A DNA stretch of 21,452 bases from JBKBMT01 sp046295655 (GTDB taxonomy: Bacteria; Pseudomonadota; Alphaproteobacteria; Rhodobacterales; Rhodobacteraceae). The notes below the pieces were generated by a model. That model had not been told where the DNA came from. It made no database searches and saw only the letters and a program-made list of their open reading frames with translations. Positions 7,097 to 13,719 of the stretch are shown here, one piece after another (position 1 is the first letter of the stretch; each line of letters opens with the position of its first letter). The position numbers were made by a program, and so were the translations under genes. The stretch spans positions 1 to 21,452 of the forward strand of contig JBKBMT010000050.1 of NCBI GenBank assembly GCA_046295655.1. The letters run 5' to 3'.

Positions 7097-8062
7097 TCAG
7101 GCCGGGGCCGCGATCACCCGGATCGGGCTGCCCGCCTGCCAGGCGCGGATCGCGGCCACCGTCTCGCGGTAGAACAGCGCAAAGGTCGCCTCGGTTGCAT
7201 AGCCCAGATGCGGGGTCAGCAAGAGCCGGCCTGCGTCCTGCAGCCCGGGGTCGTTCAGCGGATCGTCGGCCGGCAGCGGCTCGCGGCCGAAGACGTCCAG
7301 CCCCGCCGCCCGGAGCCGGCCGGCACGAAGGGCCTCCAGCAGCGCGGGCGTGTCGATCAAGCCCGCCCGCGAGGTGTTGACGAAGACCCCGTCCGGCTTC
7401 ATCGCCGCAAACTCTGGCGCACCGATCAGACCGCGGGTCCGGTCCGACAGCACCATGTGCACCGACACCACATCCGCCGTCGCCATGAGATCGCGCAACG
7501 ACGGCGCCAGCTCCGCCCCGCCCTCGGCCGCGCGCGCCTGCGTGAGGTTCGGCGACCAGGCGCTGACCTCCATTCCCAGCGCCCGGCCCAGGACCGCGAC
7601 CTGCCCCCCGATCTGGCCGAGCCCCACGAGCCCCAGCCGCAGCCCGTGCAGGTCGCGCCCGAGCCCGGCCTGCCAGCCCCCCGCGCGCAGGCTCGCCGCC
7701 TCGGGGATCAGCCGTCGGTTCAGCGCCAGCATCAGCAACAGCGTCAGTTCGGCGGTGGTGGTCTTGCGCGACGGGGTTCCGCAGACCGTGATTCCCTGCG
7801 CGGCGGCGGCACCTGCGTCGATCGCGGCATTGCGGAGGCCGGTCGTCACGATCAGGCGCAGGTTGGGCAGGCGCGCGATCAGGCCCGCGGGCATCGGCGT
7901 GCGCTCGCGCATCAGGCAGATCACCTCGAACGGGGCGAGACGCGCGGTCAGCGCGTCGCGGTCGGACAGCGTGTCCGAGAAGACCGCGACCTCTCCCAGG
8001 CCCGACCAGTCCGCCAACCGGAGCGCCGCACGCGCGTAATCGTCAAGCACCGCGATCCTCAT
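7097..8062 (-). CDS. D-2-hydroxyacid dehydrogenase family protein (NAD-dependent)
   Basis: This is a 321-residue cytosolic enzyme of the D-isomer-specific 2-hydroxyacid dehydrogenase superfamily, PGDH-like branch. The nucleotide-binding motif GLGQIG is at residues 147-152 in the central Rossmann domain. The catalytic triad is visible as R232 (NTSRAGLID), E261 (DVFGREPLP) and H285 (LTPHLGYAT). The family reduces 2-keto acids to D-2-hydroxy acids or the reverse; the substrate here is unknown. The ATG at 8062 overlaps the TGA of the upstream membrane-protein gene as ATGA on the minus strand, so the two are translationally coupled. It ends only 19 bases from the convergent tctE stop. Linkage to the tricarballylate genes suggests a hydroxy- or keto-tricarboxylate or a breakdown product, but this is inference. 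Confidence 0.92.
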   Translation of the reverse strand: MRIAVLDDYARAALRLADWSGLGEVAVFSDTLSDRDALTARLAPFEVICLMRERTPMPAGLIARLPNLRLIVTTGLRNAAIDAGAAAAQGITVCGTPSRKTTTAELTLLLMLALNRRLIPEAASLRAGGWQAGLGRDLHGLRLGLVGLGQIGGQVAVLGRALGMEVSAWSPNLTQARAAEGGAELAPSLRDLMATADVVSVHMVLSDRTRGLIGAPEFAAMKPDGVFVNTSRAGLIDTPALLEALRAGRLRAAGLDVFGREPLPADDPLNDPGLQDAGRLLLTPHLGYATEATFALFYRETVAAIRAWQAGSPIRVIAAPA

Positions 8063-9102
8063 TCGGTTCTCCTCAGCACCAGGCGCGCGACGATCGGCGC
8101 GCCGGTGATCACCAGGACGATCCGGGCGACATGGTGCAGCACGACGAAACCCAGATCCGCCCCGATCACGATGGCCAGCACGGCCATCTCGGCCTGACCT
8201 CCGGGCGCGAAGGCCAGGAACGCCTCGACCCCCGGCGCCCCGCCCCAGGTTGTGGCCAGCGCCATGAACCCCGCCGCCAGCGCCGCCAGGATGACCGCGA
8301 AGACCGCGCCCGCGGTCACGTCGCGGCCGAGTTCCCGCCAGGTGATGCCGCTGAAATAGACGCCGATGGTCATGCCGATGAACACCTGCGCGACATTGAT
8401 CGCCTCGGCCGGGGGCCGGGTGTGCAGGACATCGGTCAGCGACAGCGCCGCAGCAACGATCATCGGTCCGAGGATCGAGGCGCCGAAAAGACCGATCCGT
8501 TCGCCCCCCTTCCAGCCGACCAGCGCCGCGACGACGAGAATCAGCATCTCGACCGGCGGCAGGTCGCGGGCCGGAGCGCCGATCGGGGCGTCGAGCGTGA
8601 TGCCCTGCGTCGCGGCCAGCAGCACCGGCGCAAGCGTCACGATGATCAGCACCCGGGTGGCGTGGATCAGCGACAGGGCCCGCCCGTCGCCGCCCGCCTC
8701 GATGCCGAAGATCACCATGTCCTGCAACCCGCCCGGCATCGCGGCGTAGTAGCTTGTCACGCGGTCGAAGCCCCAGAGCCGGCGGAAGAACGGCACCCCG
8801 AGCAGCCCGATCAGTGCGACATAGACCGGCACCAGCAGCAGCGTCAGCGCCATCACCGGCAATTGCGCCAGAAGCGCCGGTGTGATCGCCGCGCCGACCG
8901 CCAGTCCCAGGATGGTGCGCATCCCCACGCCGATCTGCCCGGTGCCGCGCAGACGGATGCCTGCCAGCGCGGCGGCAAGACAGGCCGCCATCGGTCCGAA
9001 CAGGAAGGGCAGCGGCAAGCCGGTCAACCGGAACATGCCTGCGCCTGCAAGGGCAATGGCCAGGGTCTTGAGGGTCGTGGCATTGAGGATCGACGCAAGC
9101 AT
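8059..9102 (-). CDS. AbrB-family (putative ammonia monooxygenase-like) integral membrane protein
   Basis: This 347-residue polytopic inner-membrane protein has about ten helices. Despite the family label AbrB, it has no DNA-binding domain and should not be taken for the sporulation regulator. It shows internal pseudo-duplication: PGGLQDM at 123-129 and PGGQAEM at 300-306, each followed about 20 residues later by a His-x-x-Arg helix (HATRVLIIV, HVARIVLVI). Family function is unproven; transport has been suggested. The start is ATG at 9102 (MLASILNATTLK); the open frame runs further upstream but into the promoter region. No strong ribosome site is visible. It is the first gene of a two-gene minus-strand operon with the hydroxyacid dehydrogenase and is divergent from the prpF-tcuAB operon, which suggests handling of a related carboxylate. 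Confidence 0.85.
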   Translation of the reverse strand: MLASILNATTLKTLAIALAGAGMFRLTGLPLPFLFGPMAACLAAALAGIRLRGTGQIGVGMRTILGLAVGAAITPALLAQLPVMALTLLLVPVYVALIGLLGVPFFRRLWGFDRVTSYYAAMPGGLQDMVIFGIEAGGDGRALSLIHATRVLIIVTLAPVLLAATQGITLDAPIGAPARDLPPVEMLILVVAALVGWKGGERIGLFGASILGPMIVAAALSLTDVLHTRPPAEAINVAQVFIGMTIGVYFSGITWRELGRDVTAGAVFAVILAALAAGFMALATTWGGAPGVEAFLAFAPGGQAEMAVLAIVIGADLGFVVLHHVARIVLVITGAPIVARLVLRRTE

Positions 9103-9124
9103 CGCATGAATCCGCAGAAAGCTG

Positions 9125-9153
9125 TTGCATCCCTCTGTATACCAGTGGATACA
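9125..9153 (+). promoter_or_regulatory. Candidate sigma70 promoter of the prpF-gntR-tcuAB operon
   Basis: TTGCAT (9125-9130), a 17-base spacer and GATACA (9148-9153) make a good sigma70-like promoter with initiation expected near 9160. The prpF ATG lies at 9182, with GGAG eight bases ahead of it. The -10 box coincides with one of the two GTATAC-like boxes, so a bound repressor would block polymerase. Confidence 0.55.
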
Positions 9154-9154
9154 T
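9135..9154. promoter_or_regulatory. Tandem GTATAC-like operator between divergent operons
   Basis: Two boxes, TGTATACC (9136-9143) and TGGATACA (9146-9153), lie ten bases apart and together form an imperfect dyad with TGTAT and ATACA ends. GTATAC-centred sites are typical for FCD-type GntR repressors, and such a regulator is encoded second in the rightward operon. On the minus strand TATACA (9136-9141) could also be the -10 of the AbrB-family gene. One site could therefore control both directions. Sequence seen; binding inferred. Confidence 0.5.
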
Positions 9155-9181
9155 AACGCAACCCCGAAACGGAGCCACGCC

Positions 9182-10276
9182 ATGCCCCAGACCGCCATCC
9201 CCTTCCTGTTTCTTCGCGGCGGCACCTCGCGCGGGCCCTATTTCAACCGGGCCGACCTGCCGGAAGACCGCACGGCGCTGTCCCGCGTGCTGGTCGCAGC
9301 CGTCGGCTCGGGTCACCGTCTGAACATCGACGGCATCGGCGGCGGCGATGCGGTCACGACCAAGGTCGCCATGCTGTCGCGGTCCGAGGCGCCGGATTGC
9401 GACGTGGACTACTTCTTCGCCCAGGTCTCGGTGCTGGGCGGGCTGGTGGATTACAAGCCCACCTGCGGCAACATCCTGGCGGGCGTCGGCCCGGCGGCGC
9501 TGGAGATGGGGCTTATCGCGCCGCAGGGCGAGACCACGAAGGTCCGCATCCGCGCGATCAACACCGAAGCCCGGGTCGAGGCCATCGTTCAGACCCCCGG
9601 CGGCGCGGTGGAATACGAGGGCGAGGCGGCCATCGATGGCGTGCCGGGCACCGCCGCGCCGGTGATCCTGAACTTCATGGATGTGGTCGGCGGCGTGACC
9701 GGGGCCTTCCTGCCGACAGGCAAGCTGATCGACGACTTCGACGGGGTGCAGGTGACCTGCATGGACGTGGCCATGCCCATCGTCATCGCCCGCGCGGCCG
9801 ACCTGGGCCTTTCGGGCACCGAGACCGCCGCAGAACTGGACGCGAACAAGCCCCTCATGGAACGTATCGAGGCGATTCGCCTGAAGGCGGGCCAAGCGAT
9901 GGGGCTGGGGGACGTGGCGAAGTCGGTCACACCCAAGTTCGCTGTCCTCGCCCCGCCGACCGGCGGCGCCGCGGTAACGGCGCGCTACTTCATGCCCTGG
10001 AACTGCCACCCGTCGATGGCGGTGACGGGGGCACAGTGCCTCGCCTCCTGCGTGCTGACCCCCGGCTCCATCGCCGAGGGGATCGCCCGCCCCCCTGCCG
10101 GTTCGCCTGCCGTGGTCCGCATCGCCCATCCGATGGGCGAGATCGAGGTGACGGTCGATGCCGAGACCGGGCCGGACGGGTTCAAGCTGCGCTCGGCCGG
10201 TCTGGTCCGCACTGCCCGCTTGCTCGCCCGGGGCGAACTTCTGATCCCCTCGCGCGTCTGGGACGGCACAAGATGA
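9182..10276 (+). CDS. PrpF-family isomerase (aconitate isomerase / 4-oxalomesaconate tautomerase-like)
   Basis: This 364-residue cytosolic protein of the PrpF superfamily has a diaminopimelate-epimerase-like fold in two halves. It begins with the signature FLFLRGGTSRGPYF (GGTSRG at 13-18). The segment DAVTTKVAML places a lysine at 61 and YKPTCGN a cysteine at 95; the 34-residue spacing matches that of the active-site Lys73 and Cys107 of PrpF as I recall them. A later FMPWNCHPSMAVTGAQC segment is also typical. Family members shift double bonds in aconitate-like tricarboxylates (methylaconitate, oxalomesaconate, trans/cis-aconitate). Next to tcuAB, aconitate isomerisation is the most attractive role, but GalD-type tautomerase activity is equally compatible. 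The chosen ATG has GGAG eight bases upstream. Its stop overlaps the gntR start (ATGA). Confidence 0.88.
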   Translation: MPQTAIPFLFLRGGTSRGPYFNRADLPEDRTALSRVLVAAVGSGHRLNIDGIGGGDAVTTKVAMLSRSEAPDCDVDYFFAQVSVLGGLVDYKPTCGNILAGVGPAALEMGLIAPQGETTKVRIRAINTEARVEAIVQTPGGAVEYEGEAAIDGVPGTAAPVILNFMDVVGGVTGAFLPTGKLIDDFDGVQVTCMDVAMPIVIARAADLGLSGTETAAELDANKPLMERIEAIRLKAGQAMGLGDVAKSVTPKFAVLAPPTGGAAVTARYFMPWNCHPSMAVTGAQCLASCVLTPGSIAEGIARPPAGSPAVVRIAHPMGEIEVTVDAETGPDGFKLRSAGLVRTARLLARGELLIPSRVWDGTR

Positions 10277-10929
10277 GCGACGAGCCCGACGAGCCGCAGG
10301 GCGCCGGCGCCTATCGCCGGTTGCTGGACGAGATCCGGCGCGGCACCCTGCCCCCCGGCGCCCGCCTGCGCGAGACCGAACTGGCCGAGCGACTGGGGAT
10401 CAGCCGCACCCCGGTGCGCGAAGCGATCCGGCTGCTGGAGGCCGACGACCTGGTCACCCACACCCCCCGCCTGGGCGCCACCGTGCGGCGGCTGGGTCAT
10501 GGCGAGGTGGTGGAACTCTACGAGATGCGCGCGGTGCTGGAGGGGACGGCGGCGCGGCTGGCGGCGCGTGGCGCCTCGATGGTCGAGATCGAGGAACTGG
10601 CGGCGCTGAACGAGGCGATGGCCGCCGCCCCCAGCCCCGAGGCCGCGCGCGACCTGAACCGCCAGTTCCACCACGCCCTGCAACAGGCCGCGCGCAACCG
10701 CTTCCTGGGCCGGACCATGGCGGCGATCGGCAAGACCATGCTGATCCTGGGCCCCACCACCCTGACCGACCCCGCCCGCGCCACCGAGGTGGTGGCCGAG
10801 CACGCCGAGATCCTGACCGCCCTTGCCGGCCGCGACGGGCCGCGCGCCGAAGCCGCGATGCGGACCCATATCGAGAACGCGCTCAAGATGCGCCTGCGCG
10901 AACTGCGCAACCGCGAGGCGGAGGAATGA
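10273..10929 (+). CDS. GntR-family transcriptional regulator with FCD effector domain
   Basis: This 218-residue regulator has an N-terminal winged helix (about 11-75) containing ETELAERLGISRTPVREAIR, the GntR recognition helix with TPVREA. The C-terminal all-helical FCD domain shows the likely metal site: D127/N129 with H133 (DLNRQFH), H177 (VAEH) and H199 (MRTH). FCD regulators usually bind small carboxylates through this metal and are often repressors released by substrate. The start overlaps the prpF stop and the stop overlaps the tcuA start (both ATGA), so it is made with the operon it probably controls. The likely target is the GTATAC-like operator upstream of prpF. The known Salmonella tcu system uses a LysR-type regulator instead, so this is a different control scheme. 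Family certain, target inferred. Confidence 0.93.
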   Translation: MSDEPDEPQGAGAYRRLLDEIRRGTLPPGARLRETELAERLGISRTPVREAIRLLEADDLVTHTPRLGATVRRLGHGEVVELYEMRAVLEGTAARLAARGASMVEIEELAALNEAMAAAPSPEAARDLNRQFHHALQQAARNRFLGRTMAAIGKTMLILGPTTLTDPARATEVVAEHAEILTALAGRDGPRAEAAMRTHIENALKMRLRELRNREAEE

Positions 10930-12311
10930 TTCTGTCCACTGACCTCGCGGTGGTCGGCGGCGGCAACGCCGCGCTCTGTGCCGCGATCACGGCCGCGCGG
11001 CTGGGCGCGCGCGTCCTGATCCTGGAGTCCGCCCCCCAGCCCTATCGCGGCGGCAACTCGCGCCACACCCGCAACTTCCGCTGCATGCACGAGGGGCCGC
11101 TGTCGGTCCTGACCGGCAGCTACGGCGAGGACGAGTATTTCGACGACCTGATCGCCGTGACCAAGGGCCAGACCGACGAGGGGCTGGCCCGCCTGACGAT
11201 CCGAAGCTCGGAAGCCTGCCTGCCCTGGATGCAGGCACAGGGCGTCCGCTTCCAGCCGTCGCTCTCGGGCACGCTGAGCCTTTCGCGCACCAACGCTTTC
11301 TTCCTGGGCGGGGGCAAGGCGCTGGTGAACGCCTATTACAACACCGCCGCCGATCTGGGCGTTCAGGTTGCCTATGAGGCCGAAGTCACCCATGTCCACC
11401 GCGACGGCGACCGGATCACCCATCTGGAGGCGAAGATCGGCGGGCAGGCGGTGCGGGTGGAACCCCGGGCCGTGGTCCTCGCCTCGGGCGGGTTCCAGGC
11501 CGATCTGGACTGGCTGGCCCGCGCCTGGGGGCCGGCAGCGCGGAACTTCCTGATCCGGGGCACGCCATACAACCGCGGCGTCGTGCTGCGCGACATGATC
11601 GATCAGGGGGCCCAGACGGTGGGCGACCCCACCCAATGCCACGCCGTCGCCATCGACGGCCGGGCGCCGAAATTCGACGGCGGTATCGTCACGCGGCTGG
11701 ATTGCGTGCCGTTCTCGGTCGTCGTCAACCGCGACGGCGAGCGATTCCATGACGAGGGAGAGGATGTCTGGCCCAAGCGCTATGCCATCTGGGGCCGGCT
11801 GGTCGCAGCCCAGCCCGACCAGGTCGCCTATGCGATCATCGACGCCAAGGCGCGGGGGCTGTTCATGCCCTCGGTCTTCCCGCCGGTCACGGCCCCGACC
11901 CTCCGCGAACTGGCCGCGAAGCTGGGGCTGGACCCCGACGCCGTGGGCCGGACCATCGCCGAGTTCAACGCCGCCTGCCGGCCCGGCGACTTCTTCCCCA
12001 CCGAGAAGGACGGGCTGCGCACCCAGGGCCTGAACCTGCCAAAGACCAACTGGGCCCGGCCCATCGACACGCCACCCTTCGCGGCCTACCAGCTCAGGCC
12101 CGGCGTGACCTTCACCTATCTGGGCCTGAAGGTGGACGCGAGCGCCCAGGTCCAGACCGCCGCCGGCCCCATGCGCAACCTGTGGGCGGCGGGCGAGATC
12201 ATGGCGGGCTCGATCCTCGGTCAGGGCTATCTCGCCGGGTTCGGCATGACCATCGGCACCGTGTTCGGCCGGATCGCGGGGCAGGAGGCCGCGCAGCATG
12301 TCCTTGGATGA
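10926..12311 (+). CDS. tcuA: FAD-dependent tricarballylate dehydrogenase TcuA
   Basis: This 461-residue flavoprotein is related to succinate dehydrogenase/fumarate reductase flavoproteins and 3-ketosteroid dehydrogenases. The N terminus has the dinucleotide fold LAVVGGGNAALCAA (glycines 11-13) with E34 at the end of strand two. RGGNSRHTRN (41-50) follows, a segment characteristic of TcuA. The C terminus holds LWAAGEIMAGSILGQGYLAGFGMTIG-type FAD contacts (around 420-450). In Salmonella TcuA oxidises tricarballylate to cis-aconitate, and TcuB re-oxidises its FADH2. Its length fits the family (about 465). Coupling is tight: the ATG sits in the gntR stop, and the 3' end overlaps tcuB by 14 bases. 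The family assignment is strong; that the natural substrate is tricarballylate rather than another tricarboxylate is inferred. Confidence 0.92.
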   Translation: MILSTDLAVVGGGNAALCAAITAARLGARVLILESAPQPYRGGNSRHTRNFRCMHEGPLSVLTGSYGEDEYFDDLIAVTKGQTDEGLARLTIRSSEACLPWMQAQGVRFQPSLSGTLSLSRTNAFFLGGGKALVNAYYNTAADLGVQVAYEAEVTHVHRDGDRITHLEAKIGGQAVRVEPRAVVLASGGFQADLDWLARAWGPAARNFLIRGTPYNRGVVLRDMIDQGAQTVGDPTQCHAVAIDGRAPKFDGGIVTRLDCVPFSVVVNRDGERFHDEGEDVWPKRYAIWGRLVAAQPDQVAYAIIDAKARGLFMPSVFPPVTAPTLRELAAKLGLDPDAVGRTIAEFNAACRPGDFFPTEKDGLRTQGLNLPKTNWARPIDTPPFAAYQLRPGVTFTYLGLKVDASAQVQTAAGPMRNLWAAGEIMAGSILGQGYLAGFGMTIGTVFGRIAGQEAAQHVLG

Positions 12312-13380
12312 CCCACTGATCGCCGAGGCTCGCCGCCAGATCGAGATCTGCAACGCCTGCCGCTATTGCGAGGGCTATTGCAGCGTCTTTCCGGCCATGA
12401 CCCGCCAGGCGGAATTTGCCAGCGGCGACATCACCCATCTGGCGAATCTCTGCCACAACTGCCGCGGCTGCTACTATGCCTGCCAATACACCCCACCGCA
12501 CGAATTCGCCCTGAACCTGCCCGCCGTGCTGGCCGAGGTCCGCACCGAAAGCTGGGCGCGCCACATCCCGCTGCCCGGCCTGTCGCGCCTGTTCCAGACC
12601 CACGGCGCGGCCATCGCAGGGGTGACGGTGGCGGCGCTGGCGGCGCTGTTCTGGGCGCTGGCGGCGCTGCGCCCCGAGGCGGGCGCAGGGTTCTACGCCT
12701 ATCTCTCGCACACTGCGATGGTCGCAATCTTCGCGCCCGCCTTCCTGGTGCCGCTCGGACTGATTGCGCTGGGGATGCGATCCTACTGGCGGGAAACGCA
12801 GGGTGGCAACCTGCGGCTGGCGGACCTGCGGGCGGCCGCGGCTTCGGCCGCGCGGATGCGGAACCTCGACGGTGGGCAGGGACAGGGCTGCAACTTCGAG
12901 ACCGGAGACCGCTTCAGCAACCGCCGCCGCCACGCCCACCAGGCGGTGATGTGGGGGTTTCTGATGTGTTTCGCCGCCACCTCTGCCGGGACGCTCATGC
13001 ATTACCTCTTCGACTGGCCTGCCCCGTATCCTTGGTGGAGCCCGCCGAAACTGCTGGGCGTGCCAGGCGGCATGCTGATGGTGGTGGGCGCGCTCAGCCT
13101 GATCCGGCTGAAGCTGAAGGCCCCGCGAACGCTGGGCGATGCCCGCGCCTGGGGCGGCGAGATGGGCTTCGTGCTGCTGCTTGGCGGAACGGCGCTGACG
13201 GGCCTTGCGCTTTATGCCGCGACCGGCACGGTGGCGGTCGCCCCCCTGCTGGCGGTGCATCTCGCCACGGTGCTTGCGCTGTTCGTGCTGCTGCCCTTCT
13301 CGAAGATGGTGCACGGGTTCTTCAGGTTCGCCGCCCTGACGGCCGAGGCGGCACGGGCCCGCCGCGCGACCGGAAGCTGA
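12298..13380 (+). CDS. tcuB: Tricarballylate utilization Fe-S / membrane electron-transfer protein TcuB
   Basis: This 360-residue protein takes electrons from TcuA flavin to the quinone pool. The N-terminal cytosolic domain has two identical cysteine patterns, C18-x2-C21-x2-C24-x3-C28 and C52-x2-C55-x2-C58-x3-C62, fit for two [4Fe-4S] clusters. A membrane domain follows with about six helices (from about 100), with histidines in HQAVMWGFLM, MHYLFDW and SKMVHGFFRF that could ligate haem b. TcuB of Salmonella has both Fe-S clusters and haem, and the length matches. The ATG at 12298 has AGGAGG about ten bases upstream, inside the end of tcuA; the 14-base overlap implies coupled expression. It is the last gene of the operon; no TcuC-type permease follows. 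Confidence 0.93.
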   Translation: MSLDDPLIAEARRQIEICNACRYCEGYCSVFPAMTRQAEFASGDITHLANLCHNCRGCYYACQYTPPHEFALNLPAVLAEVRTESWARHIPLPGLSRLFQTHGAAIAGVTVAALAALFWALAALRPEAGAGFYAYLSHTAMVAIFAPAFLVPLGLIALGMRSYWRETQGGNLRLADLRAAAASAARMRNLDGGQGQGCNFETGDRFSNRRRHAHQAVMWGFLMCFAATSAGTLMHYLFDWPAPYPWWSPPKLLGVPGGMLMVVGALSLIRLKLKAPRTLGDARAWGGEMGFVLLLGGTALTGLALYAATGTVAVAPLLAVHLATVLALFVLLPFSKMVHGFFRFAALTAEAARARRATGS

Positions 13381-13587
13381 CGCACGGCCGGTCGCAAGGT
13401 TCTCGGCAAGCCGCGACGCCGTCGAACCGTGCCGCACCCGCCAACCAAGGCGAGCGGGGCGAAACCCTGAACTTCTGCCCCCGCCCGGTCGCCGGTGCGA
13501 AAAGCGACCATATGCGTCCGACCCCTCACCGGGGTTGCACAGTTCGGACGAAAAGCGATCGCAATGCCATGATGTTACATGGCGTCA
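13381..13587. other. Structured intergenic region after tcuB
   Basis: No gene is evident. A nested hairpin lies at 13517-13550: outer stem GTCCGA/TCGGAC and inner stem ACCCC/GGGGT with a TCACC loop. It is flanked by a direct repeat CGAAAAGCGA at 13498-13507 and 13550-13559. Near the tRNA end, GCCATG and CATGGC (about 13566-13583) form a 6-bp stem. These may serve as terminators for tcuB (plus strand) and the tRNA (minus strand), but long T tracts are absent. Confidence 0.45.
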
Positions 13588-13664
13588 TGGTAGGCCCGGA
13601 GGGACTCGAACCCCCAACCAAGGCGTTATGAGCGCCCTGCTCTGACCAGTTGAGCTACAGGCCC
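13588..13664 (-). tRNA. tRNA with anticodon CAU, probably tRNA-Ile2 (lysidine type)
   Basis: Read on the minus strand, the acceptor stem GGGCCTG (13664-13658) pairs with CGGGCCT (with two G-U pairs), then discriminator A and an encoded CCA. The anticodon arm GGGCG-CTCATAA-CGCCT gives anticodon CAU. The gene could be elongator Met or the minor isoleucine tRNA whose C34 is converted to lysidine by TilS. C4-G69 and C5-G68 in the acceptor stem are known TilS identity elements, and the stem resembles that of tRNA-Ile(GAU) in this group, so I favour Ile2. The length is 77 bases with CCA. It lies 55 bases downstream of metG on the same strand and may be read from it; a weak own promoter (TTGACC at 13698-13703) is possible. 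Confidence 0.9.
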
Positions 13665-13719
13665 GGCCGCGCCTTGGGTGGCAGATCGCCGGCCGTGGGT
13701 CAAGCGTCGGCGGCCCGGC

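Noticed and set aside
8059..9102. AbrB as a DNA-binding transition-state regulator
   Set aside because: The protein is hydrophobic throughout with about ten helices; only the family name is shared.
8063..10129. Upstream extension of the dehydrogenase frame to 1010 residues
   Set aside because: The extension runs out of frame through the AbrB-family gene and antisense to prpF; the conserved N terminus MRIAVLDDYA begins at 8062.
12366..13631. 421-residue plus-strand frame ending VGPEGLEPPTKAL
   Set aside because: It is an out-of-frame shadow of tcuB that ends in the antisense of the CAU tRNA; the tail is a common artefact of such tRNAs.
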